DNA of 64,000 nucleotides from CAWAND01 sp963727915 (GCA_963727915.1 CAVSID010000001.1:124001-188000); one strand, 5' to 3'. Counted from the stretch's first letter, positions 46,114 through 55,978 are shown. The notes: generated by a model not told the origin, from the sequence alone. Numbers and translations: made by a program.

Positions 46114-46122
46114 TGTTATACT
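46114..46122 (+). promoter_or_regulatory. Extended -10 promoter of rplS
   Basis: TG-T-TATACT is an extended -10 (TGnTATACT, 5 of 6) 64 nt before the rplS start codon. No convincing -35 is present, as expected for extended -10 promoters. Confidence 0.55.
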
Positions 46123-46132
46123 CGTCTCCCAT

Positions 46133-46151
46133 GCCGCCCGCAAAGGGCGGC
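46133..46151 (+). promoter_or_regulatory. Leader hairpin of rplS
   Basis: GCCGCCC/GGGCGGC forms a 7-bp stem with a GCAAA loop about 35 nt before the L19 start, near the predicted RNA 5' end. Ribosomal-protein leaders, including L19, are known autoregulatory elements in other phyla. A similar role here is inferred. Confidence 0.4.
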
Positions 46152-46186
46152 CGGCTATCTAACCACCAAGCATAAGGGTGAACGAC

Positions 46187-46555
46187 ATGAGCGACCAGAC
46201 AGAGAACAGCGCGCCCGTGCGCGTACCGGTGGCGCCGGACAATGAGAATATCCCCCAATTGCACCCCGGCGACAGCGTGAACGTCCACGTCCGCATCAAG
46301 GAAGGCGAACGCGAGCGAATTCAGGAGTTTCGCGGCACCGTCATTCGCATTCGGAACGGCGGCAACAGTGCCAACTTCACGGTTCGCCGCGTCGCCTCTC
46401 ACGGCATCGGCGTCGAGCGCACGTTCCTGATACGGTCGCCCGTTGCTGGACAAGGTAGAGATCGAGCGCAGCGCTCGGGTACGCCGAGGTCAGCTCTACT
46501 ATTTCGTGACCGAACCGGGAAACGCGCCCGGCTCAAGGAAAAGCGGCAGACTTGA
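46187..46555 (+). CDS. rplS: Ribosomal protein bL19 (two frame breaks)
   Basis: bL19 is an essential protein of the large subunit at the 30S/50S interface. The frame opens MSDQTENSAPVRVPVAPDNE, then PQLHPGDSVNVHVRIKEGER, RIQEFRGTVIRIRNGGNSAN and ASHGIGVERTFLIRSP. Near 46436-46442 one extra base shifts to LLDKVEIERSARVRRGQLYY. Near 46500 one lost base returns to RDRTGKRARLKEKR, the conserved end. With both repaired the protein is about 122 residues. AGGGTG lies 6 nt before ATG 46187. Such a gene cannot really be broken in a living cell, so this is strong evidence of consensus errors. Confidence 0.9.
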   Translation: MSDQTENSAPVRVPVAPDNENIPQLHPGDSVNVHVRIKEGERERIQEFRGTVIRIRNGGNSANFTVRRVASHGIGVERTFLIRSPVAGQGRDRAQRSGTPRSALLFRDRTGKRARLKEKRQT

Positions 46556-46575
46556 CATCCTCCTGGTTTGACCAA

Positions 46576-46606
46576 GTGCAGCCGGTGGCTGCACCTTTTC
46601 TTTTTT
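46576..46606 (+). terminator. Rho-independent terminator of rplS
   Basis: An 8-bp perfect stem GTGCAGCC/GGCTGCAC with a 3-nt loop is followed by CTTTTCTTTTTT, 21 nt after the stop codon. Confidence 0.9.
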
Positions 46607-46690
46607 GGTAACTCCTGTTAGCCTGCTCCATATGTGGCGCCGTCAAGCTGATCCCAAGCACGGTCCCAACCAATGCCCCCGAGCCCTGCC

Positions 46691-47518
46691 ATGAGCGATT
46701 CCCGACCGATTGGCGTTTTTGACTCCGGCGTCGGCGGCCTTTCAATCTTGGCCGCCATCAAGAAGGCTCTCCCTGATGAAGACGTCATCTATTTCGCCGA
46801 CCAGGAACACGTCCCCTATGGCCCTCGATCTTTGGAGGAAGTCGCCAGCTTCAGCCTGGGAATAACCCATTTTCTGCTGGGGCTGGATGCCAAGCTCATT
46901 GTCGTCGCCTGCAACACGGCCTCGGCGGCCGCGCTCACGGGGCTACGACAGGCTCTTCCCCAGGTGCCCTTTGTTGGCATGGAACCGGCGGTGAAACCGG
47001 CGACTGAGGTCACCAGGAGTGGGCACATCGGCGTGCTGGCCACACCCGCCACATTTCAGGGTCAGTTGTTCGCGTCCTTGGTGGAACGGTTTGGCGAGGG
47101 GCTCGACATCCACCAGGCCACGGCGCCCGGATTGGTGGGGCGCATCGAAGATGGCGATCTTACCAGCCAGGCCACGCGGGAGATCCTGACCCGCGCCATT
47201 GCACCCTTACTGGCTCTAGGCATCGACACTCTCGTGCTCGGCTGCACCCACTATCCCTTCATCATCCCTATGCTGGAAGACGTCGCCGGACCGACTGTGA
47301 CCGTCATCGATCCGGCTCCCGCCGTCGCCCGGCAGACCCGCCGCCTGCTCGAAACCCATCACCTTCTCGCCCCGGACGGCCACGCTGCTTCGCTGACTTA
47401 TCTTTCGTCTGGTGATGCGGAACGACTGGCTTCTTTGGCACTGCAGCTAATCGGCCTCCACGGGTCAGCCCGTAGGGCCATCTGGAGTGTAGATGGCGGG
47501 CTGTTCCTCGACGGGTGA
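46691..47518 (+). CDS. murI: Glutamate racemase
   Basis: MurI makes D-glutamate for peptidoglycan. The intact protein has 275 residues. The first catalytic cysteine lies in LIVVACNTASAAALTGL (about 67-83) and the second in DTLVLGCTHYPFIIPML (about 180-196). The opening RPIGVFDSGVGGLSILAAIK has the catalytic Asp-Ser, and EHVPYGPRS follows. The start could be ATG 46691 or 46673; neither has a clear ribosome site. It follows the rplS terminator, so it has its own promoter, which I could not fix. Confidence 0.93.
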   Translation: MSDSRPIGVFDSGVGGLSILAAIKKALPDEDVIYFADQEHVPYGPRSLEEVASFSLGITHFLLGLDAKLIVVACNTASAAALTGLRQALPQVPFVGMEPAVKPATEVTRSGHIGVLATPATFQGQLFASLVERFGEGLDIHQATAPGLVGRIEDGDLTSQATREILTRAIAPLLALGIDTLVLGCTHYPFIIPMLEDVAGPTVTVIDPAPAVARQTRRLLETHHLLAPDGHAASLTYLSSGDAERLASLALQLIGLHGSARRAIWSVDGGLFLDG

Positions 47519-47558
47519 GTGCGATGCTTTGATATCGATCGAGCCCATCCTTATGCTG

Positions 47559-47595
47559 AAAAAAAGACCGCCGATCTATGGATAGATAGGCGGTC
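47559..47595 (-). terminator. Rho-independent terminator of gyrA
   Basis: On the minus strand a stem of GACCGCC/GGCGGTC, then an A-G mismatch, then ATCTAT/ATAGAT is followed by seven T residues. It lies about 30 nt beyond the gyrA stop, in the gap shared with the convergent murI. Confidence 0.9.
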
Positions 47596-47624
47596 CGGCT
47601 CTCGCAGCCGTGCTTGCGCAGTCC

Positions 47625-50196
47625 CTAGCGCTTGGTACCTCCACGAGGCTTGCTGGCTGTCCCCTTGCCCTTACGTGTCGTCTTGACCTTGGCTTCATCA
47701 CCCACAGCGCTTGCAGCGTCTTCTTCGGCCTCCCCCTGGACGCCGGCTTGTTCGAGCTCGCGGGCGGAAATCCGCGCCACGCCTGCCACCGTTTCGCCCT
47801 TCTTGAGGTCGATGACGTGGACGCCCATCGTCGCCCGGCCGGTTTGGCTGATGCTGTGGACCTTGGTGCGAAGGATGATCCCGCCAGAGGAGATGATGCT
47901 CAGATCATCGTCCTTTTCGACCACCCGGGCGGCCACTACCTTGCCGGTCTGTTTGATCTTGTCCCGGCTGAGAGTTAAGACCCCTAAGGTCCCGCGCCCC
48001 TTGATCGGGTACTCACTCAGCGGCGTGCGCTTGCCGAACCCGTTCTCGGTGACGACCAGCAGATCGGCCTTCTTGTCCACCACATCCATGGACGCCACGT
48101 AGTCGCCCTTGCGCAGCCCGATGGATTTCACGCCCGCAGCCGGTCTGCCCATGGCACGCACATTCTTCTCGTGGTAGCGCAGCGACTGCCCGTTGGCGGT
48201 GACCAGGATAATGTCGTCCTTGCCACTCGTCAGTCTTGCCCAACCCAGAGTGTCCCCCCTCGCCAGGTTCATGGCGATCAGCCCGGATGGACGGACTGAT
48301 GAGAACTCTGACAGCGCAACACGCTTGATCTTGCCTTTGCGCGTGGCCAGCGTGCAGAAGCTGGCATCGTCGAAGTCTGCCACCACGGTGATGGCGGTAA
48401 TGGTTTCGTCGGCATCCATACTCAGGATGTTCACCATCGGGATGCCGCGCGACGTGCGATCTGCATCAGGGATCTGATAGACGCGCTCCGAGTACACCTT
48501 GCCTTTGTCGGAGAAGAACAACATGGTGTCCAGCGATCGCGCTGGCACGAGCATCACCACTTCGTCTTCTTCACGCATCGTATGGCCGATCAACCCGCGT
48601 CCCCCCCGCCCCTGGCGCCGATAGGTAGAAGCGGCGACACGCTTGACGTAGCCGCGTTCCGTGACGCTCACGAGCACGGCCTCGTCGGCGACCAGATCTT
48701 CTTCGTTGAATTCTTCGCTTGCCTCGGGAGCGATCCGGGTGCGACGCTCGTCCCCGTACTTCTCAACCGCCTGATCGAGCTCTTCCTCTACCAGCTTGAG
48801 CATCTTCTTGGGGTGCGCCAGCAGATCTTCCAGATACTTGATCTGCTTGACAATGTCCTTGTGCTCGTTCTCAATCTTCTCTCGCTCGAGGGCAGCCAGC
48901 CGGCGCAACTGCATATCCAGAATGGCTTGCGCCTGTAGCTCGGAGAGCTTGAACTTCTTCATCAAGTTCTCTTTGGCCACGTCAGCATCGGCTGATTGCC
49001 TGATGGTCTTGATGACAGCATCCAAGTTGGCAAGAGCTATGAGCAGGCCTTCCAGGATATGCCCGCGAGCGCGTGCCTTCTCTAGTTCAAACTCCGAACG
49101 CCGCGTGATGACGCGCTGCCGGTGAGTGATGTAGATTTGAAGGGCTTTCTTGAGTGTCAGAAGGCGCGGCTCGCCGTCTACCAAGGCCAAGAGCTGAACC
49201 CCGAACGTGCTCTGTAGTGCGGTGTACTTGAAGAGCTGGTTGAGGACCTTCCTGGGTTGAGCGCCCCGCTTCAGCTCTACAACCACGCTCATGCCGCGCC
49301 GATCTGAACTCATCCCGCAGGTCGGAGATCTCATCCAATCGGCCCTCGCGGGCCAAATGGGCGATACGCTCGATGAGCCCGGCTTTGTTGACCTGGTAGG
49401 GGATCTCGGTGACGACGATCCTAAAACGGTTGCCGCCCATCTCCTCGATGTGCGCCACCGCCCGCATGACGATCCTACCCCGGCCGGTGCTGTACGCTTG
49501 CTTGATCCCCTCTACGCCGACGATCATCCCGCCGGTTGGGAAGTCCGGACCCTTCACGAACTGCATCAAGTCCTCGACGGTCACGGAATCCTGATCGTCG
49601 TCGTGATCGATCATGAACTTGATCGCTTGAGCCAACTCGCGCAGGTTCTGGGGGGGAATGTTGGTGGCCATGCCCACGGCGATACCGGAGGCGCCGTTCA
49701 GGAGCAGATTCGGAAGGCGTGCCGGCAGGATATTCGGTTCCTGGATTGACCCGTCGAAGTTATCCGAAAAATCGACCGTGTTCTTCTCGATATCGACCAG
49801 AAGTTCTTCGGCGATCCGGGCCAGGCGCGCCTCGGTGTACCGCATGGCCGCTGGCAAGTCCCCGTCGATCGAGCCGAAATTCCCCTGCCCATCCACCAGC
49901 GGGTAGCGCACGGAGAAGTCTTGCGCCATGCGGGCCATAGCATCGTAGATGGCCAAATCGCCATGCGGGTGGAACTTGCCGAGAACGTCACCGACAATTC
50001 GGGCCGATTTACGGTAGGATGAGTTGGCTCGGATCCCCATGTCGTGCATCGCATACAGGATCCGGCGCTGCACCGGCTTCAGGCCATCCGCCGCATCGGG
50101 GATGGCTCGGGCGACGATGACACTCATCGCATAGTCAAGGTAGGCGCCCCGCATTTGTTCGTCGATGTCGACTTGGCGAACAGTTCCAATTTCCAT
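47625..50196 (-). CDS. gyrA: DNA gyrase subunit A (one frame break)
   Basis: GyrA is the DNA cleavage and rejoining subunit of gyrase. The N-terminus is RGAYLDYAMSVIVARAIPDA, then GLKPVQRRILYAMHDMGI, GKFHPHGDLAIYDAMARMAQ and LPAAMRYTEARLARIAEEL with the catalytic Tyr. At about 49305-49312 one extra T breaks the frame. It resumes ESDRRGMSVVVELKRGAQPR, then the coiled region (LMKKFKLSELQAQAILDMQL) and the six-bladed C-terminal domain, whose GyrA-box stretch is RRQGRGGRGL. Total is about 857 residues. The position equal to E. coli Ser83 is Leu (residue 81), while Asp87 is kept. It is flanked by its own promoter and terminator. Confidence 0.95.
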
Positions 50197-50268
50197 AGGT
50201 GCCTGTTCTTTCAGGTGATCTCGGGACCAGAAATGGCCCGGTTTCGGGGCCGGAGTCTTAACCTCCTA

Positions 50269-50274
50269 ATTATA
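50269..50274 (-). promoter_or_regulatory. -10 element of gyrA
   Basis: A perfect TATAAT on the minus strand lies 72 nt before the start codon, followed by AGGAGG. The region upstream is GC-rich and shows no clear -35. The rest of the 257-nt gap to the penicillin acylase start holds only the divergent promoters. Confidence 0.45.
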
Positions 50275-50393
50275 CCGCGGCGGCCCCCTTCTCGCCCCTA
50301 ACACAAGGCTGTTTCGGCTCATTTGTTCTACCATGGCGGCACGCGGAATCGATTGGTTTGGCGGAAGGTGATCGAGCTTGCCGGTTGCCTGAA

Positions 50394-50422
50394 TTGACAA
50401 GCGTGCGACCTGGTGCTAGAAA
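50394..50422 (+). promoter_or_regulatory. Promoter of the penicillin acylase gene
   Basis: A perfect TTGACA (50394-50399) and TAGAAA (50417-50422) are spaced 17 nt. The start codon is 31 nt further on. Confidence 0.65.
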
Positions 50423-50453
50423 TCATCCCCATTCTCAAGCCTCGGAGGCTTCC

Positions 50454-52959
50454 ATGACAATGCAATCTCGTCGCCGGTTGATGGTCGGGCTGTCCGTCAT
50501 CGCCGTGCTGGCGATCATCTTGGGCGGGCTTGGATGGATGGCCGTCCAGAGATCGATGCCGGTCGTGCAGGGGAACCTGACTGTGCCCGGTTTGCACGGA
50601 CAAGTCGACGTCTTCCGCGACGCCTATGGCATTCCCGAACATCTACGCCTCCGACGAGCATGACCTTTTCATGGCACAAGGGTACATCCACGCCCAGGAC
50701 CGTTTCTGGCAGATGGACTTCTGGCGTCACGTTGGGTGCCGGCCGCCTGGCGGAGATGTTCGGCGCATCACAGGTTGACACCGACAAGTTCCTCCGCACC
50801 TTGGGCTGGGAACGCGTTGCCCAGCAAGAACTGGACCAGATCGATCCCGACACACTGGCCATCCTTCAGGCCTACACCGATGGCGTCAACGCCTACTTGG
50901 CCGACCATAAGGGCACGTCACTTTCCGTTGAGTACGGGATTTTGAAGCTGCTCAGTCCCAGCTACCAACCAGCTCCCTGGTCACCGATCAACACGCTGAC
51001 GTGGGCCAAGGCAATGGCCTGGGATCTGGGCGGGAACATGGACGGCGAAATCGAGCGGGCCCAGCTTCTTGAAGACTCTGTCGCCAGCCCAGATCAATCA
51101 ACTCTACCCCCCATATCCCGCCGATCACCCCACCATCGTCAAGGACTTTGGTTCGGCCAGCGCCCAGGTGCCGGAAGCTCAGTCCAGCGCCATCCTCCAA
51201 TCCGAACCGGCGCTGGATGCGCTTTCTGGGCAGGTTACCCGCCTCAACACGCTTGCTCGGCGGCGGCCTCCCGGGAATCGGATCAAATAACTGGGTGATT
51301 GGCGGGCAGCGAACCCAAACCGGCCAGCCCATCCTGGCCAACGATCCCCATCTCGGCATTCAGCTGCCTTCGATCTGGTACCAGATCGGCCTGCACTGCC
51401 GCACGGTTGAACTCCAGCTGCCGTTACGATGTCGGTGGCTTCTCGTTCGCCGGGGCGCCGGGGGTAATCATCGGGCACAATGGCCACATCGCATGGGGCC
51501 TGACCAACGTCGGCCCGGACGTACAGGACCTGTTCATCGAGAAGGTCAACCCGAACAACCCCGACCAGTATGAGTTCAACGGTCAGTGGCAGGACATGAC
51601 GGTCGTGCACGAGACGATTCGGGTGGCCGGCGGCCAGGACGTCGACCTCGCAGTCCGCTACACCCGCCATGGCCCAATCGTCAGTACAACTTACGGCAAG
51701 CTCGAGAATTTCACCGACAACGCCGGCATCGACCTGCCTGAGCCCTACGCCTTGTCACTTCAGTGGACGGCACTGCAACCTTCAAGGGTGTTCTCAGCGG
51801 TGTTGGAATATGACCGCGCCACCGATTGGACATCCTTCCGCGATGCGCTCCGGGATTTCGCCGTCCCATCCCAAAACTTCGTCTACGCTGACACACAGGG
51901 TAACATCGGCTACCAGATGCCCGGCAGCGTGCCTGTCCGCGCCAATGGCAACGGTTGGCTCCCTTCTCCCGGCTGGACGGCAGATTTTGACTGGACCGGG
52001 ATGATCCCCTTCGATCAACTTCCCACAGCCTTCAACCCGAGCGACGGCTATATTGCCACGGCCAACAACGCCGTGGTCGGGCAGCGGCTACCCCGATTTC
52101 ATCAGCCGGGATTGGGACTACGGCTACCGGGCCGCCCGCATCGTGCAGATGATCGAGGCCACACCCAAACTCTCTCTTCAGGACATCCAGGCCATCCAGG
52201 GGGACGATTTTGACGCCGGCGCTGCGATCACCTTGCCCTACCTGTCGAAGCTTCAGTTCGACGATCCCGTGGTAAGCCAAGCCCTGGCTAGTCTCATGAG
52301 CTGGGATCAGCAGGACAGGCTGGACTCCGGCCCGGCGGCGGTCTTCAACCTATTCTGGCGCCAATTGATCCTCCAGACATTCTCTGATGAACTGCCAGAC
52401 GGACCGCTTCCGGATGGTTCGCGAGCGTTCACGATCTTCACAAGCCTGCTGGCGACGCCCAAGAGTCCCTGGTGGGACGATCACACGACCGACGCCGTGG
52501 AAACCCGAGACGAAATCCTGCGCTCCGCCTTCACGCAGGCCATCAACGACGGAAAATCTCTCATGGGATCGGACCCTGCCAGCTGGCGCTGGGGCGACCT
52601 CCACACGGCAACCTTCCGCAACCAGAGCCTGGGCGAGTCCGGTGTACCGCCCATCGAAGTCCTCCTGAATCGCGGTCCGTTCGCTGTCAGCGGGGGAACC
52701 TCGATCGTCAATGCCACTGCCTGGAAGGTGGACGAGGGATTCGAGGTTTCCTCCCTGCCTTCGATGCGCATCATCAACGATTTGGCGCATTGGGACGACA
52801 CGGTGTGGATTCACACCACAGGCGAGTCCGGCCACGCCTTCAATCCGCACAACATCGATCAGACCGATGCCTGGCGGCAAATCGAATATCTGCCGATGAC
52901 CTGGTCTGAAACGGCGGTGGTATCGGCGGCCGCCGATCACCTTTCGCTCAATCCGGTGA
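50454..52959 (+). CDS. Penicillin acylase-family Ntn hydrolase (about seven frame breaks)
   Basis: This exported amide hydrolase self-cleaves to expose an N-terminal nucleophile. A signal/anchor LMVGLSVIAVLAIILGGLGW follows ATG 50454 (GGAGG 5 nt upstream). Pieces in order: LHGQVDVFRDAYGIP; NIYASDEHDLFMAQGYIHAQ; DRFWQMDFWRHVG; AGRLAEMFGASQVDTDKFLR; TLSPAQINQLYPPYPADHPT; LPGIGSNNWVIGGQRTQTGQ with the catalytic Ser after Gly; ILANDPHLGIQLPSIWYQIG; APGVIIGHNGHIAWGLTNVG; and HTTGESGHAFNPHN. Breaks near 50637, 50728, 51073, 51255, 51430, 52078 and 52955 are each removed by deleting one base; the last restores a stop at TGA 52959. Family members hydrolyse beta-lactams, acyl-homoserine lactones or other amides, and the substrate here is unknown. 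Confidence 0.88.
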
Positions 52960-52994
52960 GCAGATACCAGCCCTGGAGGCGTTCCGACGAGGGC

Positions 52995-54308
52995 ATGAAC
53001 GATCTCACCATCCGGCCCACTCCTGATCGGCATCTGGAACGGCTGAGCCTGCAAGCTGAAGCGCTGCGCGGGGAGCTGGACGCCTTCGTCCGAGCTCAGC
53101 ACGTTGAGGCTCCGCAGAACATCCTAACGTCGCTGACCCAGATGTCCCACCTGCTTAGAGGTATCCAGGGAGAGGTCGCCCGGGGGGAACAACAACGAGG
53201 CAACCTGCTGGCCCTGGCCGAGATCAGCAGGATGGTCAACTCCTCGCTCGACCTGCAGACGGTGCTGCGCGAGGTGATGGACACCATCATCCGGCTAACG
53301 GGTGCAGACCGCGGCTTCCTGATGTTGAAGGACGAGACGGGAGAGCTTCAGACTGCGCGTCGGCACGCAATTGGGAGCGGGCCTCCCTGAAGCCACAGGA
53401 GATCCACGTCAGCCGAACGGTGGTCGATTGGGTTGTGGCCCATGCCACCCCCATTCTTACGACCAATGCCCTGGATGACCCTCGTTTCTCAGCGCAAGAG
53501 AGCGTGGTTGCCTACGCCCTGCGATCCATCCTTTGCGTGCCGTTGAAGGCCAAGGACCGCCTGATCGGCGTTCTCTACGCCGATAGCCGACTGAAAGAAG
53601 GATTGTTCAACGAGGAAGACCGGACACTCCTGACTCTGTTTGCGCACCAAGCGGCTGTGGCCATCGAGAATGCGCGCCTTTTCAATGCCCTGGCGGAGGC
53701 CTACGATCAGACCCTCGACGCGCTCGTTGCTGCGCTTGACACCCGCGACCGCGGAGACCGAGGGCCATTCCCAACGAGTGGTCCGCTTCGCCATGCTCAT
53801 CGCCGCCCACCTGGCATATCCCGACAGCGACCTGAATGACCTGCAGCGAGGCGCCCTGCTCCACGACATTGGCAAGATCGGCATTCCGGATGCTATCCTG
53901 CGCAAACCGGGAGCCTTGGATGACGATGAATGGGAAGTCATGCGCAAGCATCCGGAATTCGGTCGGCGCATGTTGGCCGGCATTCCATTCCTCAACCGGC
54001 CACTCGATGTGATCTATACCCACCAAGAGCGCTATGATGGCACGGGCTATCCTCAGGGCCTGGCTGGCGAGGTGATCCCGCTCGGCTCGCGGATTTTCGC
54101 TGTTGCGGACACATTCGATGCCATTACTTCCGATCGGCCGTATCGCAAAGCCCAGTCCCTGGAAGTCGCCCGCCAAGTCATCCGAGACAACAGCGGCACG
54201 CAGTTCGACCCCAAGGTCGTGGACGCCTTCTTGTCCCTTCCCGACAAAGTACTAGTCGCCGAAATGCAAAACTCCCGCCAGCAACCAAGCGGCGGGAGCG
54301 ATCAATAG
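52995..54308 (+). CDS. GAF and HD-GYP domain signalling protein (two frame breaks)
   Basis: The start is ATG 52995. A coiled region (LERLSLQAEALRGELDAFVR) leads to a GAF domain (LAEISRMVNSSLDLQTVLRE, LTGADRGFLMLKDETGELQ). After a break near 53360 it continues ARNWERASLKPQEIHVSRTV, ILCVPLKAKDRLIGVLYADS and LTLFAHQAAVAIENARLFNA. After a second break near 53750 comes the HD-GYP domain: ETEGHSQRVVRFAMLIAAHL, LLHDIGKIGIPDAIL, HPEFGRRMLAGIPFL, ERYDGTGYPQGLAGEVIPLG and VADTFDAITSDRPYRKA. HD-GYP proteins usually hydrolyse cyclic di-GMP. The usual HHE metal motif reads HQE here. No in-frame stop separates it from penicillin acylase in the raw sequence, which I attribute to one extra base near 52955. 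Confidence 0.85.
54268..54298 (-). terminator. Terminator of the small membrane protein gene, inside the convergent HD-GYP gene end
   Basis: On the minus strand an 8-bp stem CTCCCGCC/GGCGGGAG with an 11-nt loop is followed by TTTT. It lies about 77 nt beyond the stop of the 54375-54584 gene and within the last codons of the HD-GYP gene. Confidence 0.6.
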
Positions 54309-54374
54309 CGGCGGCAGGTTGCCCGCCGGTCTGCCGGGGTCAGACGTCTTTGTGATCAGCCTGGCTCGAACCCG

Positions 54375-54584
54375 TCAGTAGGGCCAGATCTTCTGCGTCA
54401 CCAGGAGCACCATCAACCCCATCACGATCACGGCGAGTAACAAGAGAACCGACAGCAGTAGGCGCTGCCCGGCAGTCATTCCGAACATCCGCTTCTGCAA
54501 CGTGGGTTCATTGTAATTGTCGAAGGATTTCTCCTCGTAGGGAGATTCCTCCTGGTCGCTTAGATTTCGAAGATCATCATACAT
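54375..54584 (-). CDS. Small single-helix membrane protein
   Basis: The protein has 69 residues. An acidic N-terminal part (DDLRNLSDQEESPYEEKSFD) and a short basic patch (LQKRMFGM) precede one membrane helix (LLLSVLLLLAVIVMGLMVLL) and a short tail. AGGGGAGGAG lies shortly before the ATG, a strong ribosome site. Positive-inside bias puts the acidic part in the cytoplasm. No family is recognised. It has its own terminator and is not in an obvious operon with birA, which lies 57 nt upstream in the same direction. Confidence 0.65.
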   Translation of the reverse strand: MYDDLRNLSDQEESPYEEKSFDNYNEPTLQKRMFGMTAGQRLLLSVLLLLAVIVMGLMVLLVTQKIWPY

Positions 54585-54641
54585 CTTGAGCTCCTCCCCT
54601 CTTAGGGGTGCGCCTCATCGAACCAGTCTAAACCAGTCGCC

Positions 54642-55427
54642 CTAGCTGTCAATCGGCCTCAGAGAGGCGCCTTCGCCGCCGATTTGGGTTGGGCCGGAGC
54701 TTTGGACGTCGACCTCAACAAACCCCCTCGAAGTCAAGCCCACCAACACCCCCTCGACCGCTCCGGATGGGACCTCAACCCGCACTTTCTCACCTTTGAA
54801 CGCCAGGTGCTCTTGCCAGGCTTGGAGCAATGCCGGTGAGCCAACATCACGCACCCCCGACGCCAGATTGGCGAGGATAGCGATCAACAGCTGGTGGCGA
54901 TCGACCTTGGCATCGAGCTCAGCTTCGAGGCATGTCGCCGGGAAGGCAGTCCTGCTCAAATCGGGGACCGACTCCGGGCGAACGTTGACCCCCACGCCTA
55001 CCACGACACAATCAAGGGCGTCGCCCTGCCAGGCGGCCTCGGTAAGAATCCCGGCTACTTTGGCGTTGTTGATCAAGACATCGTTCGGCCACTTGATCTC
55101 TGCTCGGCCGCCCAGTTCTTCGATGGCCCTTACCACGGCAAGCGCCCCGAGGGCGTTCATCCCGCCAATCTGATCGGGCGCGAGGCCGTCGGGCCGCAGG
55201 ACCAGGCTGAAGGCGATGGCAGTGTGAGGCGGCGTCGACCACTGATTCTGCCCTCGGCCACGCCCAGCGGTCTGTTCGTCGGCCACCACCAAGGTACCGT
55301 GGGGGGCACCTTGCTCGCCCAGTTCGCGCGCATACTCGCTCGTGGAGCCAATGGTGCTAAAAAAGTACAGCGGCTCCCCGAGCCCGTCGACGGGCAATCC
55401 GGCACGCAGTCTCTCAACGGTCAACAT
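54642..55427 (-). CDS. birA: Biotin--[acetyl-CoA-carboxylase] ligase
   Basis: The protein has 261 residues from ATG 55427. It lacks the N-terminal helix-turn-helix of E. coli BirA, so it is a ligase and not a repressor. YFFSTIGSTSEYARELGEQG opens the catalytic domain, ADEQTAGRGRGQNQW is the biotin-binding loop, and AEIKWPNDVLINNAKVAGIL carries the KWPND motif with the catalytic Lys. VVVGVGVNV and a C-terminal SH3-like domain follow. A TACAAT -10 lies 6 nt before the ATG, predicting a leaderless messenger. Confidence 0.93.
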   Translation of the reverse strand: MLTVERLRAGLPVDGLGEPLYFFSTIGSTSEYARELGEQGAPHGTLVVADEQTAGRGRGQNQWSTPPHTAIAFSLVLRPDGLAPDQIGGMNALGALAVVRAIEELGGRAEIKWPNDVLINNAKVAGILTEAAWQGDALDCVVVGVGVNVRPESVPDLSRTAFPATCLEAELDAKVDRHQLLIAILANLASGVRDVGSPALLQAWQEHLAFKGEKVRVEVPSGAVEGVLVGLTSRGFVEVDVQSSGPTQIGGEGASLRPIDS

Positions 55428-55433
55428 GATCGC

Positions 55434-55439
55434 ATTGTA
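55434..55439 (-). promoter_or_regulatory. -10 element of birA predicting a leaderless transcript
   Basis: TACAAT on the minus strand ends 6 nt before the ATG, so the expected start of transcription is the A of ATG. There is no Shine-Dalgarno. Confidence 0.5.
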
Positions 55440-55482
55440 GCTTGGGTGCAATCCCCGTGCCATCAAGCAGGAGGACCTTGTA

Positions 55483-55491
55483 TGTTAGAAT
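55483..55491 (+). promoter_or_regulatory. Extended -10 of the HIT gene, near-leaderless
   Basis: TGTTAGAAT (TGn plus TAGAAT) ends 13 nt before ATG 55505, leaving room for a leader of about 7 nt. No ribosome site is present. Confidence 0.5.
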
Positions 55492-55504
55492 CTGGAAACC
55501 GACC

Positions 55505-55978
55505 ATGAAGCATGTCTGGGCGCCCTGGCGAATGGCCTATATCGAGGACAACTCCAAGAGCAATGGCTGCGTTTTTTGCAGTGCTTTGAGCCAATCCGAC
55601 GGCCCGGGCAATCTGATCCTCCACCGCGGCGACAAGGCATTCATCATCCTGAACCGCTACCCGTATACCAGTGGGCATGTCATGGTTGTTCCCCTCGTCC
55701 ACGAGCCAACCCTGGAACGGCTTGATGATGCAACACTGATCGAGCTGATGCACCTATCCAATATGGCGCTGGCGCGCATCCGCCAAGCCTACCAGACCCA
55801 GGATTTCAATCTGGGGATCAACATTGGCCAGGCCGCCGGCGCCGGGATCGTGGGGCATGTTCACATCCACATCGTGCCCCGCTGGAATGGGGACACGAAC
55901 TTCATGTCGACCACATCGGACACACGCGTGCTCCCCGAGTTCCTCGAGGAGACCTATGCCCGGCTCAGCCAGGGTTAG
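55505..55978 (+). CDS. HIT-family nucleotide hydrolase/transferase
   Basis: The protein has 157 residues from ATG 55505; codons upstream in frame are rejected because they precede the promoter. MKHVWAPWRMAYIEDNSKSN and GCVFC open the protein as in the Ap4A phosphorylase-like HIT branch. FIILNRYPYTSGHVMVVPLV follows, and the histidine triad GHVHIHIVPRWNGDTNF (about 118-134) carries the catalytic His. It likely cleaves dinucleoside polyphosphates or nucleoside phosphoramidates. It may head the thiolase unit, with a 61-nt gap to the next gene. Confidence 0.9.
   Translation: MKHVWAPWRMAYIEDNSKSNGCVFCSALSQSDGPGNLILHRGDKAFIILNRYPYTSGHVMVVPLVHEPTLERLDDATLIELMHLSNMALARIRQAYQTQDFNLGINIGQAAGAGIVGHVHIHIVPRWNGDTNFMSTTSDTRVLPEFLEETYARLSQG

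Noticed and set aside
49300..49315. Programmed frameshifting in gyrA and others.
   Set aside because: No slippery heptamer with pseudoknot is visible, sites differ in each gene, and homologues of these families are not recoded.
52053..53390. Apparent fusion of penicillin acylase and GAF domain in one frame.
   Set aside because: Removing one G near 52955 restores a normal acylase stop, and the GAF protein has its own ATG at 52995. Other one-base insertions fill the same gene.
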